A stretch of DNA of 64,000 nucleotides from Halorubrum sp. JWXQ-INN 858 (GTDB taxonomy: Archaea; Halobacteriota; Halobacteria; Halobacteriales; Haloferacaceae): positions 246,976 through 310,975 of the forward strand of contig NZ_WUAX01000016.1 in the NCBI RefSeq assembly GCF_009806985.1, given 5' to 3'. A program made the position numbers and the translations under genes. Under the pieces are notes generated by a model, which was given only the letters and a program-made list of their open reading frames with translations, searched no databases and was not told the origin of the DNA. Positions within the stretch are counted from its first letter, which is position 1. Every line of letters begins with the position of its first letter. Of the stretch, positions 1 to 8,016 are shown in pieces.

Positions 1-1214
1 TCCAGCGCCGCGCCGGCGAGCGCGACCGACTCCTCCTCGGTCATCTCGACGAACGGCTCGTCGGGGGCCGCGAGCACGCCCGCCGCGTCGAGCTCGCTCA
101 CGTCGAGCGCGGTCGGGTCACCGTACTGGGATCCCGGGCTCGTCGTGTCGAGGTCGCGATAGACGGCCCACAGCGTCGCGACGAACGCGAACGCGAGCGC
201 CCAGCCGACCGCGTACACCCCGGCGGCGGTGACCGGGTCGAGCCCGAGTCCCTCGCCGGGCGGCAGGAACCGCCAGTCGCTACCGGCCCAGCGGAGGAGG
301 TCGTTCGCGCCGGTTCGCCCGCCGTACTCGTAGAAGGCGTAAAGGACCCCGCCGCCGAGCACGCCCGCCCCGGCGACGACGTTCCAGTGGTTCCGGACCG
401 CGGCGGCGACGTCGATGCGGTCGGAGCTCCGTTTGGCCGTGACGACGACCTTCGCGAGGTAGAGGCTGAATCCGTACAGCGCGATCAGCGGGAACGCCCA
501 CATCAGCTGCGTGAACGGGTCCGGCGGCGAGAACAGCGCGCCGAAGACGAAGATGGCGACGACGGCGTAGCGCCACTTGTCGCGGAACGTCTCGTACGGG
601 ACGATCCCCGAGTACGAGAGGCCGGTGACCAGGAGGGGCATCTGTCCCGCCAGCCCGAACGAAAGCGAGAGGAAGACGATGAACTCCGTCCACATCACGA
701 TGGAGTACGTCGGCTGGAGGCCGGCTTCGAGACCGAACCCGGCCAGAAACGAGAACATGATCGGGAAGAAGGCGTACACCCCGTAGGCGACGCCGACGGT
801 GAACAGTCCGGCCCCGAGCAGCCCGATCGCGGCGATCTTCCACCGCGGCACCGGCGACTGCGGCCACATCCCGCGGGCGCGGAGCTCGTCGCGCGCGAAA
901 TAGATCAGCGGCGGGAGCGCGAAGATCCCGCCGATGATGAGGCCGATCTTCGCTTGCAGGAGGATCACCTCGAAGGGCGTCTGTGCGATGATCTCCGTCT
1001 GCTCGGCGATCTCGGGGGTCATGTTCGCCTCCGTGACCGCCTTCAGGAAGTCCCACACGTAGATCCGGAGCGCCCAGAACGTCCCGAGGAACCCCAGCAG
1101 GAAGACGATGAACACCTTCTGGAGGTCCTTCTGGATCGAGCGAAGGAACGCCTTCGCCGACTCACGGCCGGCCGCGAGCGACTGTTGGGTATCCTCGTCG
1201 AGGGCACTCGCCAT
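1..1214 (-). CDS. tatC: Sec-independent protein translocase TatC (TatCt type), 3' end beyond window
   Basis: This is a polytopic core component of the twin-arginine translocase, which exports folded proteins and carries most secretion in haloarchaea. The visible 404 codons start at the ATG read from 1214 and begin MASALDEDTQQ. TatC-type hydrophobic segments lie near residues 32-52, 88-110, 128-150, 170-200, 218-232 and 238-258, with the loop motif FSPPDPFTQ before the last of these. Further membrane segments near 265-285 and 315-338 fit the long haloarchaeal TatCt form, which is a tandem TatC of about 14 segments. The gene is divergent from a second tatC across 133 bases, and a TATA-like TTGATAAC on the minus strand lies about 24 bases upstream. 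It is truncated by the window edge, not broken. Family call is firm; the TatCt subtype is inferred from length and partner. Confidence 0.93.
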   Translation of the reverse strand, partial: MASALDEDTQQSLAAGRESAKAFLRSIQKDLQKVFIVFLLGFLGTFWALRIYVWDFLKAVTEANMTPEIAEQTEIIAQTPFEVILLQAKIGLIIGGIFALPPLIYFARDELRARGMWPQSPVPRWKIAAIGLLGAGLFTVGVAYGVYAFFPIMFSFLAGFGLEAGLQPTYSIVMWTEFIVFLSLSFGLAGQMPLLVTGLSYSGIVPYETFRDKWRYAVVAIFVFGALFSPPDPFTQLMWAFPLIALYGFSLYLAKVVVTAKRSSDRIDVAAAVRNHWNVVAGAGVLGGGVLYAFYEYGGRTGANDLLRWAGSDWRFLPPGEGLGLDPVTAAGVYAVGWALAFAFVATLWAVYRDLDTTSPGSQYGDPTALDVSELDAAGVLAAPDEPFVEMTEEESVALAGAAL

Positions 1215-1316
1215 ACGGTGTCCGAAGTCCGTCGCCGTTATCAACCTTTTCGACCGCGCCCGCGTTCGCGGGCACGACGGATCGGACGTCGATCCCGCGG
1301 TCGCATCCGAAAAGGC

Positions 1317-1323
1317 CTATAAT
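1317..1323 (+). promoter_or_regulatory. TATA box of the second tatC gene
   Basis: CTATAAT lies 25-31 bases before the ATG at 1348, the spacing expected for a leaderless haloarchaeal transcript. Confidence 0.6.
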
Positions 1324-1347
1324 CACCCGGTGGCGAAGATGAAGTGA

Positions 1348-2613
1348 ATGGACGACTCCGATCGGTCGCGTGACGAGCCGTCGGACCCTGAGGACCCCGC
1401 GGCGGCGGACGGTGCGGACGGGACGACGCCGGGCGACGAATCAGGGGACGGCGGCGAGGTCGACGACGGTATCGAGGCGACCGACGCGGACGGAGCCGGC
1501 GACGAGGAGGAGCAGCAGGACCCGCGGGCGGAGGCTGAAGACGGCGCGGGCGAGGAGTCAGACGACGACGAAGTCGAACTCGCCGTCGCCGCCGCCGACG
1601 ACGACACCGACGAAGACGAAGACGACGACACCGACGACGACACCGACGAAGACGCCGACGACGACACCGACGAAGACGAAGACGCCGCCGACGACACCGA
1701 CGAAGACGAAGACGACGACACCGACGAAGACGAAGACGACGACACCGACGAAGACGAAGACGCCGCCGACGACACCGACGAAGACGAAGACGACGACACC
1801 GACGAAGACGAAGACGACGACACCGACGAAGACGAACTCGACACCTACACCGACGACGACACCGACGGCGACGACGAGCTCGGTGGCATCTCCGTCCCCG
1901 ACACGGACGAGGAGATGCCGCTCGCGGCACACATCGAGGAGATGATGCGCCGGCTCGCGATCGTCTTCCTCTTCGGCGGACTGGCAACGCTCGTCGCCGT
2001 CACGGAGTCGACGGCGATGATCAACTACTTCTGGGACTACCACATTCCGGCCCCGCTGGAGAACCGTCCCCGCCTGTACGGGCCGCTCGAGCTCCCGCTC
2101 ACCCGGTTGAAGGTCGCGGGGATCGCGGGCGTCGTCGTCGGGTTACCCGCGTTCGTCTACCAGACCTACCGGTTCATGAAGCCGGGGCTGTACGACAGCG
2201 AGCGGCGCTACTACCTCGCCGCGGTGCCGACCAGCCTCGTGCTCGGCTCCGTCGGCGTGATGTTCGCACACTTCCTCGTGTTGCCCGCGATCTTCTCGTA
2301 CTTCACCACCTACACCGAGGACGCCGCGGTGATCGCGTTCGGGCTCGCGGAGACGTTCAACCTCATCGTCGTCATGCTGGCGTTCATGGCGATCGTCTTC
2401 CAGATCCCGCTGTTCATCATGCTCGCGATCATGATGAACCTCGTCACCCGCGAGTGGCTGGAGGACAAACGCCTCATCTTCTGGGGGGCGTTCCTGGGGA
2501 TCGCGTTCCTGTTCAGCCCCGACCCGACCGGAATGGCCCCGATCATCGTCACGCTGACCATGATCGTCCTCTACGAGGGGACGCTCGCGGTCCTCCGGTG
2601 GACGGGGAACTGA
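1348..2613 (+). CDS. tatC: Sec-independent protein translocase TatC (TatCo type) with acidic repeat N-terminus
   Basis: This is the second TatC paralogue, a Tat translocase membrane subunit of 421 residues. Residues about 1-185 are an almost purely acidic D/E/T tail made of tandem copies of an eight-residue unit, DDDTDEDE. The TatC domain follows at about 190-421, with segments near 203-220, 250-270, 288-312, 322-360 and 385-415, the TatC hallmark PLAAHIEEMMRRL at its start and FLFSPDPTGMAP near the end. The tail would face the cytoplasm. The ATG is preceded by a TATA box at 1317-1323. The acidic repeat is encoded by a 24-base tandem array, so its length probably varies between strains. Two TatC proteins in divergent orientation is the known haloarchaeal arrangement. 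Function is firm; the role of the tail is unknown. Confidence 0.93.
   Translation: MDDSDRSRDEPSDPEDPAAADGADGTTPGDESGDGGEVDDGIEATDADGAGDEEEQQDPRAEAEDGAGEESDDDEVELAVAAADDDTDEDEDDDTDDDTDEDADDDTDEDEDAADDTDEDEDDDTDEDEDDDTDEDEDAADDTDEDEDDDTDEDEDDDTDEDELDTYTDDDTDGDDELGGISVPDTDEEMPLAAHIEEMMRRLAIVFLFGGLATLVAVTESTAMINYFWDYHIPAPLENRPRLYGPLELPLTRLKVAGIAGVVVGLPAFVYQTYRFMKPGLYDSERRYYLAAVPTSLVLGSVGVMFAHFLVLPAIFSYFTTYTEDAAVIAFGLAETFNLIVVMLAFMAIVFQIPLFIMLAIMMNLVTREWLEDKRLIFWGAFLGIAFLFSPDPTGMAPIIVTLTMIVLYEGTLAVLRWTGN
1597..1838 (+). repeat. 24-bp tandem repeat encoding acidic DDDTDEDE units
   Basis: About ten perfect or near-perfect copies of a 24-base unit built from GAC/GAA/ACC codons lie inside the tatC gene. 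They are in frame, so copy-number change would lengthen or shorten the acidic tail without disrupting the membrane domain. Confidence 0.9.
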
Positions 2614-2779
2614 CGACGCCCCCCGCAGCACGGCGTCCCGGCGTCCCGGCGTCTCGACACCCGACCTTCCGATCTCCCGACCTCCCGACTCCACGGATCG
2701 TTGATCCCCTCGGCGTCAACGCCGGCGATCTCTCGCGGGATCCAACGGAGTTATGCCGGTACCGATGGTGTCCGTGACC

Positions 2780-4099
2780 ATGTCACTAAGTACCGTCCGG
2801 CGGCTCACGTGTACGCGCTGCGGGGCCGGCTACGACCCGGACCGCGAGATCTACACGTGTCCCGAACACGAGGGCGTCGCGGGCGTGCTCGAGGTGGAGT
2901 ACGACTACGCGGCGATCGACGACGCGTTCGACGCCGACCTCGACGGCGTCATCCCGAGCCAGTGGAAGTACGCCGCGTTCCTACCCGTCGCGGACGACGC
3001 GGAGCCGGTGACGCTCGGCGAGGGCGGTACCGACCTCCTCGACGCGCCGCGGCTCAGCGACCGCCTCGGCGTCGAGACCCTCATCAAGGACGACGGGCGC
3101 AACCCGACCGGCTGTTTCAAGGACCGCGCCAGCTCGATCGCGGCGACCAAGGCGAAACACCGGGGGCGTGACGTGGTCACCTGCGCGTCGACGGGGAACG
3201 CGGCGGCGTCGCTCGCGGGGTACGCCGCCCGCGGCGGGCTGGACTGCCGGATCTTCGTGCCGAGCGACGCGCCCGCCGGCAAGCTCACCCAGCCGCTGGT
3301 GTACGGCGCGGACGTGCTCGCGGTCGAGGGGACGTACGACGAGGCGTACGACCTGAGCGTCGCCGTGACCGAGTCGTACGGGTGGTACAACCGGAACGCT
3401 GCGATCAACCCGTTCCTGATCGAGGGGAAGCGAACGGTCGGCCACGAGCTGGCCGAGCAGACGCACGTGCGCGGTCGCGTCCCCGATTGGGTCGTCTTCT
3501 CGATGGGGGACGGCTGCACGATCGCGGGGGCCTGGAAGGGGTTCCGCGAGTTCGCCGACCTGGGCTACGTGGACGGGACGCCGCGGATGCTGGGCGTGCA
3601 GGCGGAGGGAGCCGCCGCGATCCACGGCGCGGTCCAGCGCCACGGTAGGGGCGGTGAGGGTACCGACGACGGCGAGGACGGGGCGGACGGAGAGGACGAC
3701 AGCGCGGACGGCGACGACACGGCGGAGACCCTCGCGGACTCGATCGCGGTCGGTCGACCGCGGAACGCCTATAAGGCCCGTCGAGCGATCGAGGAGAGCG
3801 GCGGGGCCTCAGTCGTCGTCTCCGACGAGGAGATCCTCCGTGCCGAGACGCTGCTCGGGTCCACCGAGGGGATCTACGCCGAGCCCGCGGGCGCGGCCCC
3901 GGTCGCCGGCGTCCGTCAGGCCCGGCGGCAGGGAATCATCGGCCCCGACGAGCAGGTCGTCGTCACCGTCACGGGCTTCGGGCTCAAGGACGGCGAAAGT
4001 GCCCGCCGGGCGACCGGCGGTCTCGACCGGATCGCTCCCGATATCAGCGAGGTCGAACGCCGATACGGCCCCGCCGAGTCGGGGACCTCGGTCTTATAA
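2780..4099 (+). CDS. thrC: Threonine synthase
   Basis: This PLP enzyme converts O-phosphohomoserine to threonine in the cytoplasm. The protein of 439 residues begins with a zinc-ribbon-like segment (LTCTRCGAGY and a later YTCPEHEG), typical of archaeal threonine synthase. The PLP lysine lies in NPTGCFKDRASS, phosphate-binding residues in STGNAAASLAGYAAR, and FSMGDGCTIAGAWKG is also typical. The start chosen is the ATG at 2780 (MSLSTVRRLTC); in-frame ATGs at 2753 and 2765 are possible but leave less room for a promoter. An acidic low-complexity insertion of about 25 residues (3652-3730) interrupts the C-terminal half. The gene is monocistronic. Its TAA stop overlaps a CTTATAAGG motif. Confidence 0.95.
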   Translation: MSLSTVRRLTCTRCGAGYDPDREIYTCPEHEGVAGVLEVEYDYAAIDDAFDADLDGVIPSQWKYAAFLPVADDAEPVTLGEGGTDLLDAPRLSDRLGVETLIKDDGRNPTGCFKDRASSIAATKAKHRGRDVVTCASTGNAAASLAGYAARGGLDCRIFVPSDAPAGKLTQPLVYGADVLAVEGTYDEAYDLSVAVTESYGWYNRNAAINPFLIEGKRTVGHELAEQTHVRGRVPDWVVFSMGDGCTIAGAWKGFREFADLGYVDGTPRMLGVQAEGAAAIHGAVQRHGRGGEGTDDGEDGADGEDDSADGDDTAETLADSIAVGRPRNAYKARRAIEESGGASVVVSDEEILRAETLLGSTEGIYAEPAGAAPVAGVRQARRQGIIGPDEQVVVTVTGFGLKDGESARRATGGLDRIAPDISEVERRYGPAESGTSVL

Positions 4100-4158
4100 G
4101 GTCCGACCGGTCCCGCGGCGCGGAGCCGCAACTCATCGTTTGACTCCGCCCTCGCATA

Positions 4159-4193
4159 CATTTCTGTGACTCACTTCGTTCGTCCCAGAAATG
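4159..4193. repeat. 8-bp inverted repeat at the tRNA 3' end
   Basis: CATTTCTG (4159-4166) and CAGAAATG (4186-4193) form a perfect inverted repeat with a 19-base spacer. It lies just beyond the 3' end of the minus-strand tRNA and overlaps its last two bases. It could serve as a processing or termination hairpin; no function is proven. Confidence 0.55.
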
Positions 4194-4265
4194 GGCTCGG
4201 GCGGAGTCGAACCGCCGATCTCAGCCTTGTAAAGGCCGCGTCATAACCAACTAGACCACAAGCCC
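4192..4265 (-). tRNA. tRNA-Val (anticodon UAC)
   Basis: Read on the minus strand, the 74-base sequence folds as a standard cloverleaf. The acceptor stem is GGGCTTG with CGAGCCC. The D arm begins GTCTAGTTGG, the anticodon stem is CGGCC/GGCTG with loop TTTACAA (anticodon TAC at positions 34-36), the variable loop has five bases, and the T arm is GGCGG-TTCGACT-CCGCC. The discriminator is A and no CCA is encoded, as usual in haloarchaea. No intron is seen. It decodes GUA and, by wobble, GUG. It sits alone between thrC and the DUF192 gene. Confidence 0.95.
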
Positions 4266-4325
4266 TTATCAGAGGCACCCGCCGCGAGCGGAAAACGGTT
4301 TCTTTCTGCGACGCGATCGTCCCGT

Positions 4326-4799
4326 GTGAACCGCCGCCATCTCGTGCTCGTCGCGCTGGCCGTCGTCCTCGCGCTCGCCGCCGCCCTGTACGTGAACCCC
4401 GCGCTGTTCGTCGGCGACTACGACGCGACGACCGTCGAGGCGGTCGACGGCGAGACGGGCGACGCGCTCGCGACCGTCGACGTGCGGGTCGCGGACACGT
4501 TCCTGAAACGCTACGTCGGGCTCTCCGCGACCGACGAGCTCGCCGCCGATGAGGGGATGCTGTTCGTCCACGACGAGCCGGGCGAGTACGGGTACGTGAT
4601 GCGCGAGATGGCGTTCGCGATCGATATCCTCTTCATCGATTCCGACGGGGAGGTGACCCGGATCCACGAGGCCGAGCCCGAATCCCGGCCGCTGACGACC
4701 TACGAAGGCACCGGCCAGTACGTGTTGGAGGTGCCGATGGGGTGGAGCGCGACACACGGCGTCGAGCCCGGCGACCGGATCGTCTTCGAGCTCGAGTGA
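4326..4799 (+). CDS. DUF192 family membrane-anchored protein
   Basis: This is a protein of 157 residues starting at a GTG. It has an N-terminal hydrophobic segment (about residues 5-22), either an uncleaved anchor or a signal peptide, followed by a DUF192 domain from about residue 38 to the end. Recognisable family features are the KRYVGLSATDEL segment, the GMLFVHDEPGEYGYVMREM block, the FIDSDGEVTRIHEAEP strand and the C-terminal GVEPGDRIVFELE. DUF192 proteins are common in archaea and bacteria; I know of no assigned biochemical role, and an extracytoplasmic binding function is only inference. It is a lone gene between tRNA-Val and a SHOCT-domain protein. The family call is strong, the function unknown. 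Confidence 0.85.
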   Translation: MNRRHLVLVALAVVLALAAALYVNPALFVGDYDATTVEAVDGETGDALATVDVRVADTFLKRYVGLSATDELAADEGMLFVHDEPGEYGYVMREMAFAIDILFIDSDGEVTRIHEAEPESRPLTTYEGTGQYVLEVPMGWSATHGVEPGDRIVFELE

Positions 4800-4924
4800 G
4801 CGGCAACGGGTGATCGACGGGTGGAACGGTGGCGAGCGGACCGGCGGATGGAGCCGCGGCATCGGAGCAAGGAGATCGGAGAAGCGACGAAACGCTTTCG
4901 GCGGTCGGTGGCCTCGAAACGGAC

Positions 4925-5338
4925 ATGACGGCTCTCCCGCGTCGGATCGCCTGGAACCTCCGCCACCGCTGGCGTCGGCTGTTCGTGTTGGTCGTCGTCG
5001 GCCTCGGCGTCCTCGCGCCGTTCGCCACGGGGCTGTGGTGGACGTTGCCGCTCGTCTGGTTCCTCGGGCTGTTCATCCTCCTCCCCCTCCTCCACACGCT
5101 AGCGAAGCCGCTCCCGGACCCAGACGACGGTCGCGGAGGCGGCTCCGGGCGCGAGACCGACCCCGCGCTCGACGCCCTCCGTGAACGCTACGCCCGCGGA
5201 GAGATCGACGAGACCGAGTTCGAGCGGCGGCTCGACCGCCTCCTGGAGACGGAGGACGTCGAGACGGCCGAGCGCGACAGCGTCGGCGACCGCGTCCGCG
5301 AGAACGTCCAGCGTGAGATCGAGCGGATCCGTGAGTGA
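4925..5338 (+). CDS. SHOCT domain membrane protein
   Basis: The chosen start (ATG 4925, MTALPRRIAWN) gives 137 residues. Two hydrophobic segments lie at about residues 17-36 and 38-58. A linker and a SHOCT domain (about 85-112, core ALRERYARGEIDETEFERRL) follow, then a charged C-terminus. SHOCT modules are short helical pairs found at protein ends, generally thought to mediate oligomerisation; the cellular role here is unknown. Longer in-frame starts upstream (for example 4829) would add a low-complexity tail and are less likely. The stop codon lies in an 11-base tandem repeat that copies the final GAG codon plus TGA. Confidence 0.8.
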   Translation: MTALPRRIAWNLRHRWRRLFVLVVVGLGVLAPFATGLWWTLPLVWFLGLFILLPLLHTLAKPLPDPDDGRGGGSGRETDPALDALRERYARGEIDETEFERRLDRLLETEDVETAERDSVGDRVRENVQREIERIRE

Positions 5339-5373
5339 TCGGCGAGTGATCGGCGAGTGATCGGCGAGTGATC
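5333..5373 (+). repeat. 11-bp tandem repeat across a stop codon
   Basis: Three complete and one partial copies of GAGTGATCGGC begin with the last codon and stop (GAG TGA) of the SHOCT gene and continue downstream. Confidence 0.85.
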
Positions 5374-5453
5374 CAGGAGTGGCCCGCGCCGGGCGCCGCT
5401 GACGCCGGGGTGGACCGACCGATTCTTGAGCGTCCGTGACCGAGTGAACGGTA

Positions 5454-6503
5454 ATGGACGGACCCCTGTGGACGGACGTACACGCGCCCGACCTGGCGGA
5501 GATCCGGCAGGGCGACGCCCGCGATCGGCTGGAGCGCGCGGTCGACGAGCCGATGAACCTCGTCGTGCAGGGACCCCCGGGCGTCGGCAAGACCGCGGCC
5601 GCGAGGGCGCTCGCCAGGGCGTCACACGACGACCCCGAGAACGACCTGATCGAGATCAACGTCGCGGACTTCTTCGGCCGGACGAAAAAGGAGATCCGGA
5701 CCGACCCGCGGTTCGAGGGGTTCCTCGCCGGGCGGAGCCGGATGGCGAAACGCGACATGATCAACCGCGTGCTCAAGGAGTCGGCGGTGTACGCGCCGAT
5801 GTCGGGGACGTACAAGACGATCGTCCTCGACAACGCCGAGGCGATCCGCGAGGACTTCCAGCAGGCGCTTCGGCGCGTGATGGAACAACACCACCGGACG
5901 ACCCAGTTCGTGATCGCGACCCGTCAGCCCTCGAAGCTCATCGCGCCGATCCGGTCGCGGTGTTTCCCCGTGCAGGTGCGCTCCCCGACGACCGACGAGA
6001 CGATCGACGTGTTGGAGACGATCTGTGAGCGGGAAGGCGTCGACTACGACGGCGACGGGCTGGAGTTCGTCGCGAGCGCGGCCGGCGGTGATCTCCGCGA
6101 GGCGATCCTGTCGGCGCAGACGACCGCCGTCGAGGGCGACGCGATCACCATGTCGACCGCCTACGAGACGTTGGGCGGGGTCGGCGACGACGACGCGATC
6201 CGCGGGGCGCTCGCGGCCGCCCGCGACGGCGACCTGAAGGACGCCCGGAAGACCCTCGACGACCTGCTGGACGACGGCGGCTACGACGGGGGCGATCTGC
6301 TCCGCGAGACGTTGCGGGTCGCTCGCGCCGGCTCCGAGTACGGCGGCGACGAGCTCGCCCGGCTCCACAAGCTCGCGGGCGAGGCCGATCTCGACCTCGT
6401 CGAGGGGCTCGACGACCGGCTCCACCTCACCCACCTGCTCGCGGCGTGGGCCGCGGGTCGGACGGAACTGCGCGCCGGGTTCCGCGACCCCGCGGGGGCG
6501 TAA
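5454..6503 (+). CDS. rfcC: Replication factor C small subunit, RfcC type (AAA+ ATPase)
   Basis: This 349-residue AAA+ protein resembles the second small subunit of the haloarchaeal clamp loader, which loads PCNA on DNA. Walker A is GPPGVGKT (40-47). The Walker B region reads IVLDNAE (123-129), so the usual DEAD is replaced by DNAE and the catalytic glutamate position is asparagine. The clamp-loader SRC motif with its arginine finger is kept (168-170). A C-terminal collar domain follows (about 240-345). The gene is followed after three bases by the archaetidylserine decarboxylase gene, the same order I recall for HVO_0145-HVO_0146 in Haloferax. Clamp-loader identity is strong; a mainly structural or arginine-finger-donating role is inferred from the altered Walker B. 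Confidence 0.85.
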   Translation: MDGPLWTDVHAPDLAEIRQGDARDRLERAVDEPMNLVVQGPPGVGKTAAARALARASHDDPENDLIEINVADFFGRTKKEIRTDPRFEGFLAGRSRMAKRDMINRVLKESAVYAPMSGTYKTIVLDNAEAIREDFQQALRRVMEQHHRTTQFVIATRQPSKLIAPIRSRCFPVQVRSPTTDETIDVLETICEREGVDYDGDGLEFVASAAGGDLREAILSAQTTAVEGDAITMSTAYETLGGVGDDDAIRGALAAARDGDLKDARKTLDDLLDDGGYDGGDLLRETLRVARAGSEYGGDELARLHKLAGEADLDLVEGLDDRLHLTHLLAAWAAGRTELRAGFRDPAGA

Positions 6504-6506
6504 TCG

Positions 6507-7217
6507 ATGCCCGAGGACGCCACGGGATCCGAGGACACCACGGAATCCGAGGACACCACGGAATCCGAGGACACCACGGGACCCGACCGCGAGCGCCGAA
6601 CCCCGCCGCTGGCACGGCTCCTGCCGTTCCCCGTCGTCGACGACGCGTGGCGGCTCGCGCTCGTCCCGGCGATCGCCGCGGCGGTGACGCTCCCGTTCCT
6701 CCCGCCGGTAGGTATCGCCTGCCTCGCGCTCTCGCTCGGGGTGCTCTGGTTCCACCGGGACCCCGACCGCGTCCCGCCGGAGGCGGGCGTCGTCTCGCCC
6801 GCCGACGGGACGGTGTCGGTCGTCCGCCGCGAGGGGAACCGCGTTCGGGTCGGCGTGTTCATGAACGTCACCGACGTGCACGTCAACCGCGCGCCGCTGC
6901 CCGGCACGGTTCGGGAGGTCAGACACCGCCCGGGCGCGAACCGCCCCGCGTTCGACAAGGAGTCCGACCGCAACGAGCAGGTCGTGATCGACTGCGGCGA
7001 GTACGAGCTGCTGGTCATCGCCGGCTGGTTCGCCCGCCGGATCCATCCCGCGGTCGAGCCCGGCGACACGGTCGAGCGCGGCGAGCGCGTCGGCCACGTC
7101 TCGTTCGGCTCCCGCGCGGACGTCGTGTTGCCTCGCGACGTGGAGGAGGCCGACCTGCTCGTTCGCGAAGGGGATCAGGTCCGTGCCGGCGAGACGATCG
7201 TCGCGGACCGCGACTGA
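6507..7217 (+). CDS. pssD: Archaetidylserine (phosphatidylserine) decarboxylase PssD/Asd
   Basis: This pyruvoyl enzyme decarboxylates archaetidylserine to archaetidylethanolamine at the membrane. The 236-residue protein has a hydrophobic segment at about 50-80, SPADGTV (97-103), the conserved FMNVTDVHVNRAP (118-130), and the self-cleavage site FGS (200-202), where the serine becomes the pyruvoyl group. It is the short archaeal-type form. In Haloferax the homologue acts with PssA in lipid modification of archaeosortase (ArtA) substrates; that link is from the literature, not seen here. The first 24 residues include three copies of SEDTT encoded by an 18-base tandem repeat, so the true N-terminus may lie further in. 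It is probably co-transcribed with rfcC. Confidence 0.9.
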   Translation: MPEDATGSEDTTESEDTTESEDTTGPDRERRTPPLARLLPFPVVDDAWRLALVPAIAAAVTLPFLPPVGIACLALSLGVLWFHRDPDRVPPEAGVVSPADGTVSVVRREGNRVRVGVFMNVTDVHVNRAPLPGTVREVRHRPGANRPAFDKESDRNEQVVIDCGEYELLVIAGWFARRIHPAVEPGDTVERGERVGHVSFGSRADVVLPRDVEEADLLVREGDQVRAGETIVADRD

Positions 7218-7271
7218 ACGCCGGCTCGGTGGGAGTAGAGTTATCAACCGACCGGCCGACACGACACCTAC

Positions 7272-7919
7272 ATGCCGGAAGAGACCGTCCACGAGTCGAG
7301 ACGATCGCGCAGCAGACAGGCCATCGCCACGTACTTCCGCCGGCTTTCCGACGCCCTCGGGCGCGGTGAGCCGGTCCCCGCCGACGACGAGGGGACGGTG
7401 ACCGTCGATCCGGCGGCCGAACCCGAACTGGCCGTCGAGGTCGAACGCGACGACGGCACCGTGAGCCTCGCCGTCGAGATGGAGTGGTCGGAGCGAGAGG
7501 GTGACGTCGACACCGACGCGGCCGCGAGCAAGGCCCGATTCGAGCTGTTCGAGGACGCCGGCGACGACTGGCGCTGGCGACTCGTCCACGACAACGGCAA
7601 CGTCATCGCCGACGGCGGCGAGGGGTACGCCTCCAAACAGAAGGCCGAACAGGGCCTCGAGAGCGTGAAGAAGAACGCGCCCGGCGCACACGTCGTCGAC
7701 GAGTCGGCGGACGAGGCCGCGCCCGAGGAGGGCGGCAGCGACGCCACGTTCGAGCTGTTCAAGGATGCCGCCGGCGAGTGGCGCTGGCGGCTCGTCCACG
7801 CCAACGGCAACATCATCGCCGACGGCGGGCAGGGCTACTCGGCGAAGGCGAAGGCGAAACAGGGGCTCGGAAGCGTGAAGAAGAACGCGCCCGGCGCACG
7901 GGTCGAAGACGCCGAGTAA
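7272..7919 (+). CDS. Amphi-Trp domain protein with two DUF1508 (YegP-like) repeats
   Basis: This 215-residue protein has an N-terminal amphi-Trp-like domain (about 1-72, beginning MPEETVHES and ending AVEMEW). Two DUF1508 modules follow, at about 86-128 and 147-190, each with the pattern FELF...WRWRLVH-NGN-IADGG-GY and a lysine-rich GL-SVKKNAPGA end. The two modules are nearly identical, so the gene has an internal duplication. DUF1508 modules (HVO_2922 in Haloferax, YegP in bacteria) are small beta-alpha folds of unknown biochemical role. A TTATCAACC motif at 7240-7248 lies about 25-32 bases before the ATG. It is monocistronic and convergent with nth. Confidence 0.88.
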   Translation: MPEETVHESRRSRSRQAIATYFRRLSDALGRGEPVPADDEGTVTVDPAAEPELAVEVERDDGTVSLAVEMEWSEREGDVDTDAAASKARFELFEDAGDDWRWRLVHDNGNVIADGGEGYASKQKAEQGLESVKKNAPGAHVVDESADEAAPEEGGSDATFELFKDAAGEWRWRLVHANGNIIADGGQGYSAKAKAKQGLGSVKKNAPGARVEDAE

Positions 7920-8016
7920 CCGGACACGGCAAGCGGCCCCTTTCTCGCGTACTACGGTCCCTTACTCGCGTACTGCAGCTCCTTTCGCGTGCAGCGGACC
8001 CGCGTTCCCGCGTTCC

